From Endothia cerciana (taxonomy: Eukaryota; Ascomycota; Sordariomycetes; Diaporthales; Cryphonectriaceae), in assembly GCA_026119935.1 (NCBI GenBank), contig JALRMH010000037.1, positions 186,001 through 250,000 of the forward strand: DNA of 64,000 nt. The letters run 5' to 3'. Position 1 is the first letter of the stretch, and every line of letters starts with the position of its first letter. The position numbers and the translations under genes were made by a program. Positions 33,461 through 44,057 of this stretch are shown in pieces. The notes under the pieces are model-generated. The model did not search any database. It had not been told where the DNA came from and saw nothing but the letters and a program-made list of their open reading frames with translations.

Positions 33461-35288
33461 GGACCAGGTTTATCGACCTGAATCTCGCCAGCTCCACTTT
33501 CCTCCTTCTCAGTCTACCTCCTTATGGCGACTCGTGCGCCGTTGTTCAGCCGAGTCAAGGCACAGGTAACCCTCCTTCAACAGTACAACATCCCCGTCAT
33601 CCAGCACCAGAAGTCCTGTCCTCGCCCTCCGCGCTTTGGCCGTCTCTGCGCCGAACTTGATAAGCCACCAGCTGTCTGCCGTCCAGACGCCCGAAAGCAA
33701 ATATGTCGTGCTGGTAGTTGGATCGTTGCAGCGTCTTGTGTCGATGGCCCGGGGGCGGGGGGGGGAGGCTCACTTTTGGGCAACGTGGCTTCGAACCCGG
33801 GTCGTCGTGGCTATCATATTGTAATGATCAATGGCCCTTGGATGGCGGAAGCTTGACGTTCCAAGTCATATATACTTTAAATCACCAAGCGTGTGGCGCG
33901 GTCAGCGGTGTTTCGGATATTTCAAGTGGCAGGGGTCCCGGCGCTGTAGACAAGCGTGGTCCTCGTGTTTCTTCCGTATGAAGTTTCGAAGAATGGCGCG
34001 GGCTGTGGGCATAAAGCCGCGACAAAGACCAACTTGCGGCGCCTGCGAATGAGGCCGGCGTGCATAGTAGCAGTGGCCCTGGGGTTTCATGTTTCAGGAC
34101 CGGCCAGTTGCCGCGTGGTGTTAGCCTTGCAGCGAGGCGCGGACATCGGATGGTCCTGAACCAGGGGTGTCGGGTGGGTTCCCGCTCCTCCCGGGAACCC
34201 TCACGCGCGATGTCGCAGTCGCCGCGACGAAACCAGATCTGGAAGATTGGATGGTAGGCGAGCCATGGCGGGCTCCTGCGAGCGGCTGAAGCTGATCTCG
34301 ACTCGACACCTTCCCCTTCGCGTAGAAGTGTCGGTTCGGGTCCCGATAATTTCTGGGTCCGCGAGAGGAGGAACCTAATTCTAACAGGGGTTCGGCCAAT
34401 GGAAGGTTCTGAGGTTGGCCACTGCTAGTGAAATCCAAACGAAATTATCTCTGCCACCGCTTCAAAGAAACGGAGAAGTCGTCCATGGGCTTATCCTGGT
34501 ATATTATGAGGAAGTCAGACCCCATCACGATAGTATGTGCTGGTGTGGTGGTTCCTATGGACAGTAAGGGATGAGCATGGCGCTTTATCAAGCTCTAAAC
34601 TCATTCAGACAGCCACATGTGTCATGCTGAAGGAGCTACTATGGGGTAGTTAGATAACATACTTAGTAGTGAGATTCCCAGATTCATATAGGGCAAACCC
34701 TGTATAAAAATCACTTTGCTATACATATAGACCCAAGTGGCTTCTATGCCTTAGGAAAGGGGGAAGGGGAGTAAGACCATCACTCTTATAATACTACTTT
34801 AGGCATCAGGAGACTATTTGTGATATATATATATATAGCTGTCTTGACAGTTCTTTTACAAGTGATATAGCAGTTCTATCTTTTATCCTAACATCGAAGC
34901 AATTTTATCTTTGTATCGTACATACTCAGTAGTCAGCACGTGACAGAAGTAGGTGTGACTTGTATGCTGTGTAAGAGAATTTGAGGGGTGAAAAAAAATG
35001 ATTTGATTCTTTTCCATGAAGAAGAAAAGAGAAGAGGGAAGAAGAAAAGGCGGGGAGGAGGAGGAGAACAATCATGTAACCCACTTTGGCCCTTGTTTCT
35101 TGGCGGGGGGAGAAAGGGGTTATGTTCAACGCTAGGGTTAGGGCCTTTCAAAGGTTACGTAATAGGAAAGCTGGTGATGCAACAACATAAGTCGATGCGC
35201 CTGGTGATGGTTCGCTTCCCCTCGTACAAACAACAACTTTACAAGCAGCAGATACTCACGCGCCTGCTATCCTAATTCTCTTTCCAAA
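33461..35288. other. Intergenic region, 1.8 kb, A/T-rich on the right
   Basis: 33461-34440 has mixed composition, with a short minus-strand frame (about 33509-33700, LLVLDDGDVVLLKEGYLCLD) that I cannot place. 34480-35000 is clearly A/T-rich with an AT run (34828-34838). No transposon proteins seen. It may be a mutated insertion. Confidence 0.4.
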
Positions 35289-35832
35289 ATGGTGTTTTGG
35301 GTCAACTCGGCGATCAGAGTTCTTCTCGTCTGCGAGGTACGTTCCGCGCATCGAGCCCCTCTCCCGAACCTTAAGCGCGCTTCAATGACATGTGAACGCG
35401 CCGTGGAATCGAAGTGGAACAGATGGCTGACAGTCAACCATTACCTCTAGAATTACATAGTTGCTCGGGTTCGTTTTCAGACCCCTGTATCCTAATATGT
35501 CACCGACTGACGACTTGCCATGCGCAGATTCTACGCAGCCCTGGATTTCACCACATCGTCCGCCGGATCCACCGGAGGGTCCAGGATCGCAAGTACGGCC
35601 GCGACCCCCACGAGCCCTTGAGGCCAGGCGAGGCAACAGGTATTCCTTTTACAAATACACTAGATGCAGGCCGAGAGGTATACTGACAGACCAACCCTCT
35701 TGGCAAATAGAACTCCCCGAGCCGAGTGGCAATGGTTTCCTGAAGCACTTTGTCGAGGAGCTTCGGAACCAATTCCGAGGCACGCCGACCAACCCTCCAC
35801 CGCTGCCGGACCCGCGTCAACCGCGCAAATGA
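35289..35832 (+). CDS. Small mitochondrial protein, Mrx7-like (MIOREX complex component 7) candidate
   Basis: Three exons (35289-35336, 35528-35639, 35711-35832) code for only 93 residues; the introns are 191 bp (branch CTGAC) and 71 bp. The first exon, MVFWVNSAIRVLLVCE, is a short hydrophobic N-terminal helix. The second holds ILRSPGFHHIVRRIHRRV, the small core I associate with the Mrx7 family (R-x-P-x-F-H-x2-V-x2-I). The third ends FLKHFVEELRNQFRG with a Pro-rich tail. In yeast Mrx7 belongs to the MIOREX assembly of the mitochondrial gene-expression machinery. The spliced frame is continuous with good sites, so I am confident a gene exists; the family name rests on memory of a short motif. 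Confidence 0.7.
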
Positions 35833-36267
35833 ACACTCGGATATATTACACTGACCAGAACATATGAAAATGCGCAAGCATGATGTCTTATCTGGACGGA
35901 TCAAATCGACGACGTATCCGAATCTGCATAGTGAGCGCAGATGACGTCCTGGAGGGGGGAGGTGTCCAGGACGGAGTATCAACGCTCTGGGAAGAGTCAG
36001 TCCGATTCTCCACGCCTCAGCACTCTCTCTCCTTGGCGATCTGGGCTATTTGCTGCCCCGTGGTCGAGAATGGGATATGACGGGAGTCGGTCTCAACTCG
36101 GGCAGTCACGAGCATCACAGCGTATGAGCGACCGTCAATGTCTCACAGGAATCTGTGCATCTTGACTCGAGCCCAGGACTACGAAAACACACGAGGAGAG
36201 CTTTCAAAAGTCCAGCAGTCTGATCAGCAACTCGACTACATTACCATGTGCATGATTCCCAACACAT
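35833..36267. other. Convergent intergenic region
   Basis: The 3' ends of the Mrx7-like gene (plus) and the DUF2235 gene (minus) face each other. No further gene recognised. Confidence 0.5.
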
Positions 36268-38474
36268 TCAGTCTCCCTGGCCGCGCTTTTTCCACACTTC
36301 GCTCACAGGGTCTCCCTCATTCTCCACGCACTCCCACTCTCCCATGCCATAGGACTCTGGCGCGACTCTGTAGCCTCTGCCACCACCGCCAACGATAAGA
36401 TTTCCGGGACGGTATGTGTTGTCCCTCATCATCCGGCGAATCACGCTGCCATGCACCCTCACGTTATCTGGAACGTCTCGGACCTCCCCACGCGGTAGCG
36501 GCCACCGAATCGGTCTCCACGTGCCGTCCGACCGAAGGTCCATCCGTCGAAACGGCATATACTCCATAAACTTCCAACTTAACACTGCCATGAAATTCAG
36601 GCCGCAGTCGAAACTGAGGGAGTCGTGGATACGAGCCCCATGGGCTTTGTGCATCATTTCATGGAACGCGGAGTGTGGCGCTTGATCTTTTGTGGTCGTG
36701 GTACTGGTCCCAGGACTCTCACCCTTTGGACCATGCTCACGTCCGGGCGTCTCAGGCGGGCCGGTCGCATCGATGCGGATGTCTGGGACTGCAAGATGAT
36801 CGCGATCCTTCTCTCGTGGCTTAGCAGTCGGGTTGGGGTCTGCCATGGCGTTGTAGCAACCCATAGCGACAACTTTATCTATATCGAATGTGAGACCGGC
36901 CTTGATTGCCTCCCGAACCATCCACACCAACGGCACATGGCTCGTGCTTTTCGTCCCTGGCTCCACTGCCCATCCACCACCGACGTCACCGTGACCGCCA
37001 GCGAACCAGACTTCGTCAATGTCTTGTTCCATCTCGTCCTCGGACTCAAAGTCTTCCTCGTCACCAGTATCCAATTGTCTGATTTGAGAGTAGTCGGATG
37101 CCGTTTTCACTGTATGCTGAGTGGCTCGAGACTTTGAGCGCGAATGCCTGCGAAACGGTGCGGGCACCCCTGACCCGCCCGACTCATCCGGCATTGGGAC
37201 CGTGTGTTTACCGGTCTGCGAGAACCTGCGTCCCCGGTCTCCGTCTTGGACGGCCTCGGGCTCATGCTCGGGCGCTTCCAGGACCTTTGCTATCGAGGAT
37301 CGACGACGGTATTTATCGCGAGCCTCGTGCATCATCTGGCCGATGGAATCGTGGTGGCCATGCCGATGATGCCCGTGGTGATGCTCCTTTGTCTTCGAAT
37401 CACTCTGGTACAACAAGTCCTGACGGAACTTAGCGCGACGCTCATCAATGCTAACGGCATGACGGATGACCTTAGCAGAGCTCCTCGCGGTGTATGGAAA
37501 CTTGCTGCGCTCCATCCAGGCGGTCTCGAACCTTGGCACGCTATTGACGGTGTCAAAGAGACCGAGAAACCGGATCCGCCTCACCGGCCTGCTGAAAGTC
37601 TCACGGAACCCCTTCATGTATTCGTACATCTCATACTTCTTTTTCTGTGCCTCTTCGTCATCCTCGCGGGCAGACCGACGGCGCTGCCATTGAGAAAAGG
37701 CTTTCCACGCAAATGCGACCATCTCCTCGTTGCCGTGCGACAACAAGCCAACGTAGTCGAGCATCTCCGCTAGGAACCGAGCAATGTACGAACCCCTACT
37801 GAAACCGAAGATATAGATCTCGTCTCCGGGGCAATAGAAGCGCATCAGGAAGCGATAACCGCCGACAACATGTTGGTCGAAAGACGAGCCTACTGCGCTG
37901 TCTTTAGCTTTCAGGTACCAGGACTTGAGGCGTGCGCGGCGGGATGTGTGCGTAAGTGAATTGGAGACTACGTATGTCCCTATGCCAGCTGTTCAAGAAA
38001 ATGGAAATGTCAGTTTAATGTCAGTAAGGTCCGTGTCTGATCAAGTGCCGCTCACGCTGGTAGTAGTGATCTATCTTTTGGGTCAGTACTCAGTCGAGCA
38101 TCACATGGGCCAGAGGATCCGGACTCACACTGATCGCTTGCAGTGCGGTCAAGCATCCTGAAGATTTTGAGGATGTTTGAGTCGCTGTCATCGCCATGGA
38201 ACTTATTCCCTGTTCCGTCAAAGCCCAGGACAAGTTTTCGAGGGTTTTGTTTCTTGGGCGGGGGGGCGCCAGCTGCCCGGCCCATGGGCGCAAAGTCCAT
38301 AGTGGATCTCATGCTAGATGCTCTACTAGGCGCACGAGCGGAGAGGAACTCGGCATTCGCAATGTCGAAATGAGGAGGACCTTCGTGAGCTTCAGGTATA
38401 AGATGGAAGTTGTGTGACCCCATCTGCCTTTGCCATGCGTCTGTGTCCTCCACATGCTCAGTTGTTGCGGTCAT
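36268..38474 (-). CDS. DUF2235 alpha/beta-hydrolase-like protein
   Basis: Three exons (38129-38474, 38056-38070, 36268-37988) code for 693 residues; the introns are 58 and 67 bp. The middle exon has 15 nt and supplies YHYYQ, which joins to PGIGTYV to make the DUF2235 block HYYQPGIGT. Other family marks are LVLGFDGTGNKF near the N-terminus, the nucleophile elbow GFSRGSYIAR (G-x-S-x-G-like), GLFDTVNSVP and the late FAGGHGDVGGG with catalytic His and Asp. A low-complexity, His-rich and charged insert (about 260-390; EHHHGHHRHGHH) splits the fold. DUF2235 is the family of bacterial Tle1 phospholipase effectors; fungal members are widespread and mostly uncharacterised. The likely activity is lipid or ester hydrolysis. 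The start at 38474 gives a disordered ~70-residue N-terminus before the domain. Confidence 0.88.
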
Positions 38475-40035
38475 CACGGCCGTCGACACTCGACGAAGCT
38501 CTGCGATTTCAATTTCAAGGCCAATTCGCCGTCAGCAGCTTAGGACTACGAGATGGGCATGGTGCACTGGTGCACCGCATTGAAACGAGCACTACTTCAT
38601 GACGTACAAATAGTTACGGTCAACAATTCGCCGTTATCTAGCACTGTCGATCGTCTGACCCATCCCCTCCACGAGCGAATGCCGCAGTCAGCCGTCTTTC
38701 ATCTCATTCTTCTCTTGTCCAGCACATTGTTCCGAAAGGTTGAGTAATTGGCTTCGTCTTGGCAGCATTATGATCACTTGGACGCCACCCACCGCTGGCA
38801 AGCCAATGGGCTCTTCTTCCGGGCGACACCGGTCTCCATCGCGCAGCTGAAAATTGGTCCCAAACCTGGGTCAGAAGAAGAAGAGGCTCCCGGGGCCTCG
38901 GGAGATAGGTATGTCTGCATTCGGGTTTGTTGATCAACCATCATCACCATGTCACAGACGAAATTATTTCAAGCCACATACCCACCATTACACCTCCTCA
39001 GAAGCTGCTTCAATTCGGTTGCGGCAATACGACATGTGGTGCGTGCATCTCCGCGGCAGAGCATATGTGTTTCCATTGGTCGCCTATTCTGAGCCATCAA
39101 AGCACCTCGGGAAAAAGGTCAGGACATGTACCCGATCTCCTCAGACAACAGCAAGCTAGGGTCGACCCGACTCTCTATCAACAGCATCTGAGTCGCTACG
39201 CTTTCAGTCTCGTACGGGTCTTGCGCCACTTGCACAATATTGTCTTACTCAGTACACGAGTGACGCTATTCCTGCGCCTTGTCGGTGGTGTCCTGTGGCC
39301 CAAAATACATCGGGAATAGCTTCATGACGCTCTCCGGCCGCGCTGCAGTTCCGCAGCTCTTTTGAGCTCTGTGGTTGGTTCCTGGGTGCCTTCTCCTCGT
39401 TCAGCCAGCCAATGTCAACATGGATGCAACTATGTCGGTGATGGATGTGGATGCCATGAGTGTCAATTAACTTCAGCGACCTCTCGTGATCAGCGGCTAT
39501 CTACATCACTCTGTTGCACGAGAAGGCCCCTAGATGTATCAGTCCAGCTCCACAGAAGTCAATCTACTTCGTTTCCGGATGCAGACGACGAGCCGAACAC
39601 AGACGACGAGCCGAACACAGACGACTAGCCGAACGCGTGGAACAATGATCATCGCCTTGAGCTGTCCACAGTCACTAGTGGCAGCCACTCATATCACCAC
39701 TGTTCGATGAGAGGGTGGCTACACAAGGCGGGGTTCCATCATCGTTGACTGGAAGATGCTGCTATTGACGTGTTCCATCTCAAATAAGGATTCCGACTTC
39801 TCGCATTGTTCCGTGGCAGGATGTCGGGTAGAGTCCCACAGCATATACCCGTGATTCAGTCCACGGCAATTCTCACACCAGCCGTGACCACTACTCGCTC
39901 GAAGTGAGGACTCCCGTTGGGCTCTGGAGGGCTTCACGAGCGCCAATTTAACTCTCCAAATAAATCTGATCGTCTTCTCTCATTCTCCCCCCGGACGCCA
40001 AGCTTGCGACTTTGGCACACGGCTCGAAAGGCAAA
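38475..40035. other. Divergent intergenic region between DUF2235 and Ppo genes
   Basis: About 1.56 kb that must hold both promoters. No gene recognised; a 130-codon frame at 38927-39319 lacks family features. It contains the 18-bp tandem repeat at 39582-39635. Confidence 0.5.
39582..39635. repeat. Three tandem copies of an 18-bp unit
   Basis: CAGACGACGAGCCGAACA is repeated three times head-to-tail (39582, 39600, 39618), the third copy with two changes. It lies about 400 bp upstream of the Ppo start, in the divergent promoter region. Confidence 0.9.
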
Positions 40036-43000
40036 ATGGCGTCGCACACAACGTCTACAAATTGGAACAGCGGCGGCCCCAGCAATAACGGTATCAATGG
40101 GGCTAATCGCTTGAATTCTGTTGCTCAAACCACCTCATGGGGTTCAAAACAACGAGAAATGGGCACGGCTGCGCCTCTCCCGCCACTGGCAGCAGCATCT
40201 CCCCACCCGTCTCCCAAAGCCGACCGCGCAGGCGTCATGGATGCCTTCAGTCAGTTTGCTCAGCTCGTTCACACGCCGCGCAAACCACTGCCAACGCAGA
40301 ACGGAAGCGGTACGGCAAGTGCCAAGAGGACGCAGACGGGTTTGAGGGTGGACATAAGATACATAGGCTGGAAAGGTGAATACAATCTGCTTATCCCTTT
40401 GGCATCTGATGCTGACGTTTCTCCCAGATATCAAGACGCTTATCGCCCTCATCACTAGCAAGCTCAAGGGCAATGAGCCGATGAATGATCACACTATGCT
40501 CATGGAGCGCATCATCCAACTTGTGGCCGGCCTTCCAACCAAGTCTCGCAACCGAGTCTTGCTGACGGACCAATTCATCGATGAATTGTGGTACAGCCTG
40601 GATCATCCTGTTCTCAATTTTATCGGAGAGAAGTACATGTATCGAAGCGCTGATGGGTCTAATAACAACCCTTTGTATCCGCAGATGGGTGCAGCTGGGA
40701 CGACTTATGCGCGTTCTGTTCGTCCAACCATCATGCCTCCTGGTGTGCTGCCCGACCCGGAGCTCATCTTTGACTCCGTGATGCGGCGATCTAGCGAAGG
40801 CTACAGGAAGCACCCGAACAACGTCTCCAGCATCTTATGGTACTGGGCGACCATCATCATCCACGACCTGTTCTGGACGGACTTCCGGGACATGAACAAG
40901 TCGAATACGTCCTCCTACTTGGATCTCTCGCCGCTGTACGGTAGCAACCAGGACATGCAGAATACCATCCGGACATTCCAGGACGGCAAGCTCAAACCCG
41001 ACTCGTACGCGGACAAACGCCTGGCTGGGATGCCGCCTGGTGTCTCTGTGCTGTTGATCATGTTCAATCGATTTCACAACTACGTGGCTGAGCATCTGGC
41101 TGCTATCAACGAAGGTGGCCGGTTCACGGCACCTCCCGGCCCACGGCCTGGTCTGTCGAATCACCTGCCCTTTGGTGAGCACAGCCAAGAAGATGATGAG
41201 AAGGAACGTAAGAGCGACGACGCGTGGAAGAAGTACGATGAGGACCTCTTCCAGACAGCTCGACTTGTTACCTCAGGCCTGTATATCAATATCACACTGG
41301 TCGACTACGTGCGGAACATCGTGAACCTGAACCGATGCGACACGACCTGGACTCTGGACCCCCGTCAGGAAATGGGTCGAGATGCTGGTACAGCCTCTGG
41401 AGCGGCCTCTGGCACTGGAAATGTGGTATCTGCTGAATTCAATCTCTGCTATCGCTGGCACAGCTGCATCTCGGAGAAGGACGACAAATGGATTCAGGAA
41501 CTTTATGCCAAACTCTACGAAAAGTCTTCTACCGAGGTCAGCCTTCAAGATATGGTCATGGGCTTCGCTAAATTTGAGAAGTCTATTCCCGAAGACCCTG
41601 TTCAGAGGACCTTCGGCGGTTACCAACGTGACCCGGAGACGGCCAAGTACAGAGATGATGATCTGGTTGAGTGCATCACATCATCAATTGAGGACTGCGC
41701 CGGCGCCTTTGGTGCACGCAACGTACCTCTCTCTATGAAGCCCGTCGAGATGTTGGGCATCTTGCAGGGCAGAAAATGGCATGTCGCTGGGCTGAATGAA
41801 TTCCGGAAGCACTTCGGTCTCAAACCCTATGACACCTTCGAGGAACTCAACTCCGACCCTGACGTGGCGGGCTGCCTGAGGCATCTGTACGAGCACCCCG
41901 ACTTCGTCGAGCTCTACCCAGGCCTCGTGGCCGAGGAGGCTAAGGAACCGATGGTCCCGGGCGTGGGCATTGCGCCAACTTACACGATCTCGCGGGTAGT
42001 ACTGAGCGATGCTGTCTGCCTCGTGCGGGGAGACAGATACTATACGACCGACTATAGCCCCCGAGCCCTGACGAACTGGGGCTACAACGAGGCGCAATAC
42101 GATCTCAATATAAACCACGGCTGCTGCTTCTACAAACTCTTCCTGCGCGCATTTCCGGATCACTTCAAGACCAACTCCGTCTATGCACACTACCCCATGG
42201 TCATTCCCTCGGAAAACCATCGCATCTTGACCTCCCTCAACCGTGCCGAGCTGTTTACTTGGGACCGTCCTGCCTTTTCACCTTTGCATAGTAGAGGCGT
42301 CAAGCAGATGCCCCATAGCGGAGGTGACTACAAAAACATGTGGCAGGAGGCGATCGATGCTCTCGTAGGTAGGAGATGTATCACATCATCGCCGACGGAG
42401 ACAAAGGTGTCTGGAGAAGACTGGCTAGGTGCGATTAAGATGCCCTACGCCCAGTTAATGGAGGATCTACTCCATGAGAAGAGTTTTCTGCTCGGCACCA
42501 GCCATTATGTTGATGTCGTTAGAGACGTTGGTAACATGGCTAGTGTAAGCAATCGCTGATCGCCTCTAAGCCTCGCAGTGTGTGCGCTAATCGATCATGC
42601 CCAGGTTCATTTTATTTCTCGTCTTTTCAACCTACCTCTTAAGACTTCTTCGAACCCGAAGGGCATCTATACTGTGGAGGAGCTGCATGCTGTGCTGACG
42701 CTCATCTACATCACCACCTACCTTGACATCGATGCGGTGAAGTCCTTCCCGCTTCAGCAGGCGGCGAAGACGGTGGCTGGTCAACTCGGCAAGCTAATCG
42801 AAACAAACGTCAGCAGCGCCGGCAATAAGCATGACCCCTTGGCTACGTGCGGCACAAACTTTATCAAGAGCCTCTCTAAGAGTGGTTTAAATACGTCTGA
42901 TATTGCGTGGGGCCAGATCTTACCGGCCTCTGTTGCAGCAGTATCCGCTCAGGGGGCAATGGTAAGGCTTCAGTTTTCCCAATTCGTGTATATATATATG

Positions 43001-43620
43001 CAAATGCTAATGCTGCTACAGTTCGCCCAAGCCGTCGACTTCTATCTCTCCCCAGCCGGAAAGCACCACCTTCCGGAGATCCAGCGCCTGGCGCGCGGGG
43101 ACTCTTCGAAGGAGACAAACGCACGGCTTTCGGGCTATGCCTTGGAAGCAGTCCGCCTCTCTGGCCTCAACACAAGCCGGGAGGCATCGGTCTTCGATGC
43201 GAACACCACAGATGATGATGGACGCGATTCTAGTCATGGAGGCGGGCTTGTCTTCGTCAGCTTGGTACGTCTCGACTGAACCCTATTCACCAATTTACAC
43301 CATTGCTAATATTTACATCTACCTTTCAGCCTCCTGAATCTTCGGACTCGGCCCAGACCTTCGACCCCACCCGCCCAGTCGAGAGCTACTTATTCCCCGG
43401 CCCCCAAACCCACTTCTGCCTAGGCAGAGAGGTATTCCTGATTGCATTGACGGAGATGTTCCGTGGCGTGTTCCGGATGAAGAACTTCAGACGTGCGCCG
43501 GGACCCCAAGGCGAACTCAAAAGGATCAGTACGAGTAGCGAGCCGTTCAGCATGTATCTGACAGAGGACTGGAGCAGTGTCTTTCCGCTGCCTTCGTCGA
43601 TGAGGGTATGCTGGGACTGA
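40036..43620 (+). CDS. ppo: Psi-factor-producing oxygenase (fatty-acid dioxygenase-P450 fusion)
   Basis: Five exons (40036-40375, 40428-42544, 42605-42961, 43022-43264, 43330-43620) code for 1115 residues; the introns are 52-65 bp. The N-terminal half is an animal-type heme peroxidase domain: distal His H259 in IIIHDLFWTDF with SSYLDLSPLYG, the block FNRFHNYVAEHL (H330), and the catalytic Tyr with proximal His in CYRWHS (Y455, H458). The C-terminal half is a P450-type domain with heme-thiolate Cys C1049 in FPGPQTHFCLGREV, so the isomerase half should bind heme, unlike PpoC-type enzymes that lack this Cys. By family, it inserts oxygen into linoleate/oleate (8R or 10R) and then rearranges the hydroperoxide to a diol, making oxylipins that balance sexual and asexual sporulation and toxin production. 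The I-helix acid/amide residues that set product type were not assigned. Confidence 0.93.
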
Positions 43621-44057
43621 GTACGGGTTTGGGGTCCTTTGTTTCATTCTGTATGGATCAGTATGGATCAGTATGGGCGATAGCATTTGTTGGATGAGAC
43701 TTTCTTCGGCTATATTTTTTGGCAGCAAATCAGATCAGCATCGTGACACTCTTTCTGCGAGCTCGTTGTCTTGGTCGTTAAACAAGGCCATAAAACAGTT
43801 ACTTTGAGATTCCGCACCTGACATACTTGGATCACGCAAAGCAGCCACAACTACAGCGTCCACGATCTCACCGATGAATGTATCATGCTTGATGCCATTC
43901 CGGAGGCACAACTATGTGAATGAAACGCCTCGCTACGCTATACGCTATCAAAACTCAACTCATATCTCATGCCCGAGACTCCTAGGGTATTCCCGTGTAC
44001 TCCCTTAATTCTTTTCATTCCGCACTCGTTACCGTACAAAGGGATTGCTCCCCATTC
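43621..44057. other. Convergent intergenic region
   Basis: The 3' ends of the Ppo gene (plus) and the sugar transporter gene (minus) face each other across 437 bp. TATGGATCAG is directly repeated at 43651-43670. No gene. Confidence 0.5.

Noticed and set aside
35128..35138. Telomere-like CTAGGGTTAGGG
   Set aside because: Only a partial double unit, with no array and normal genes on both sides.
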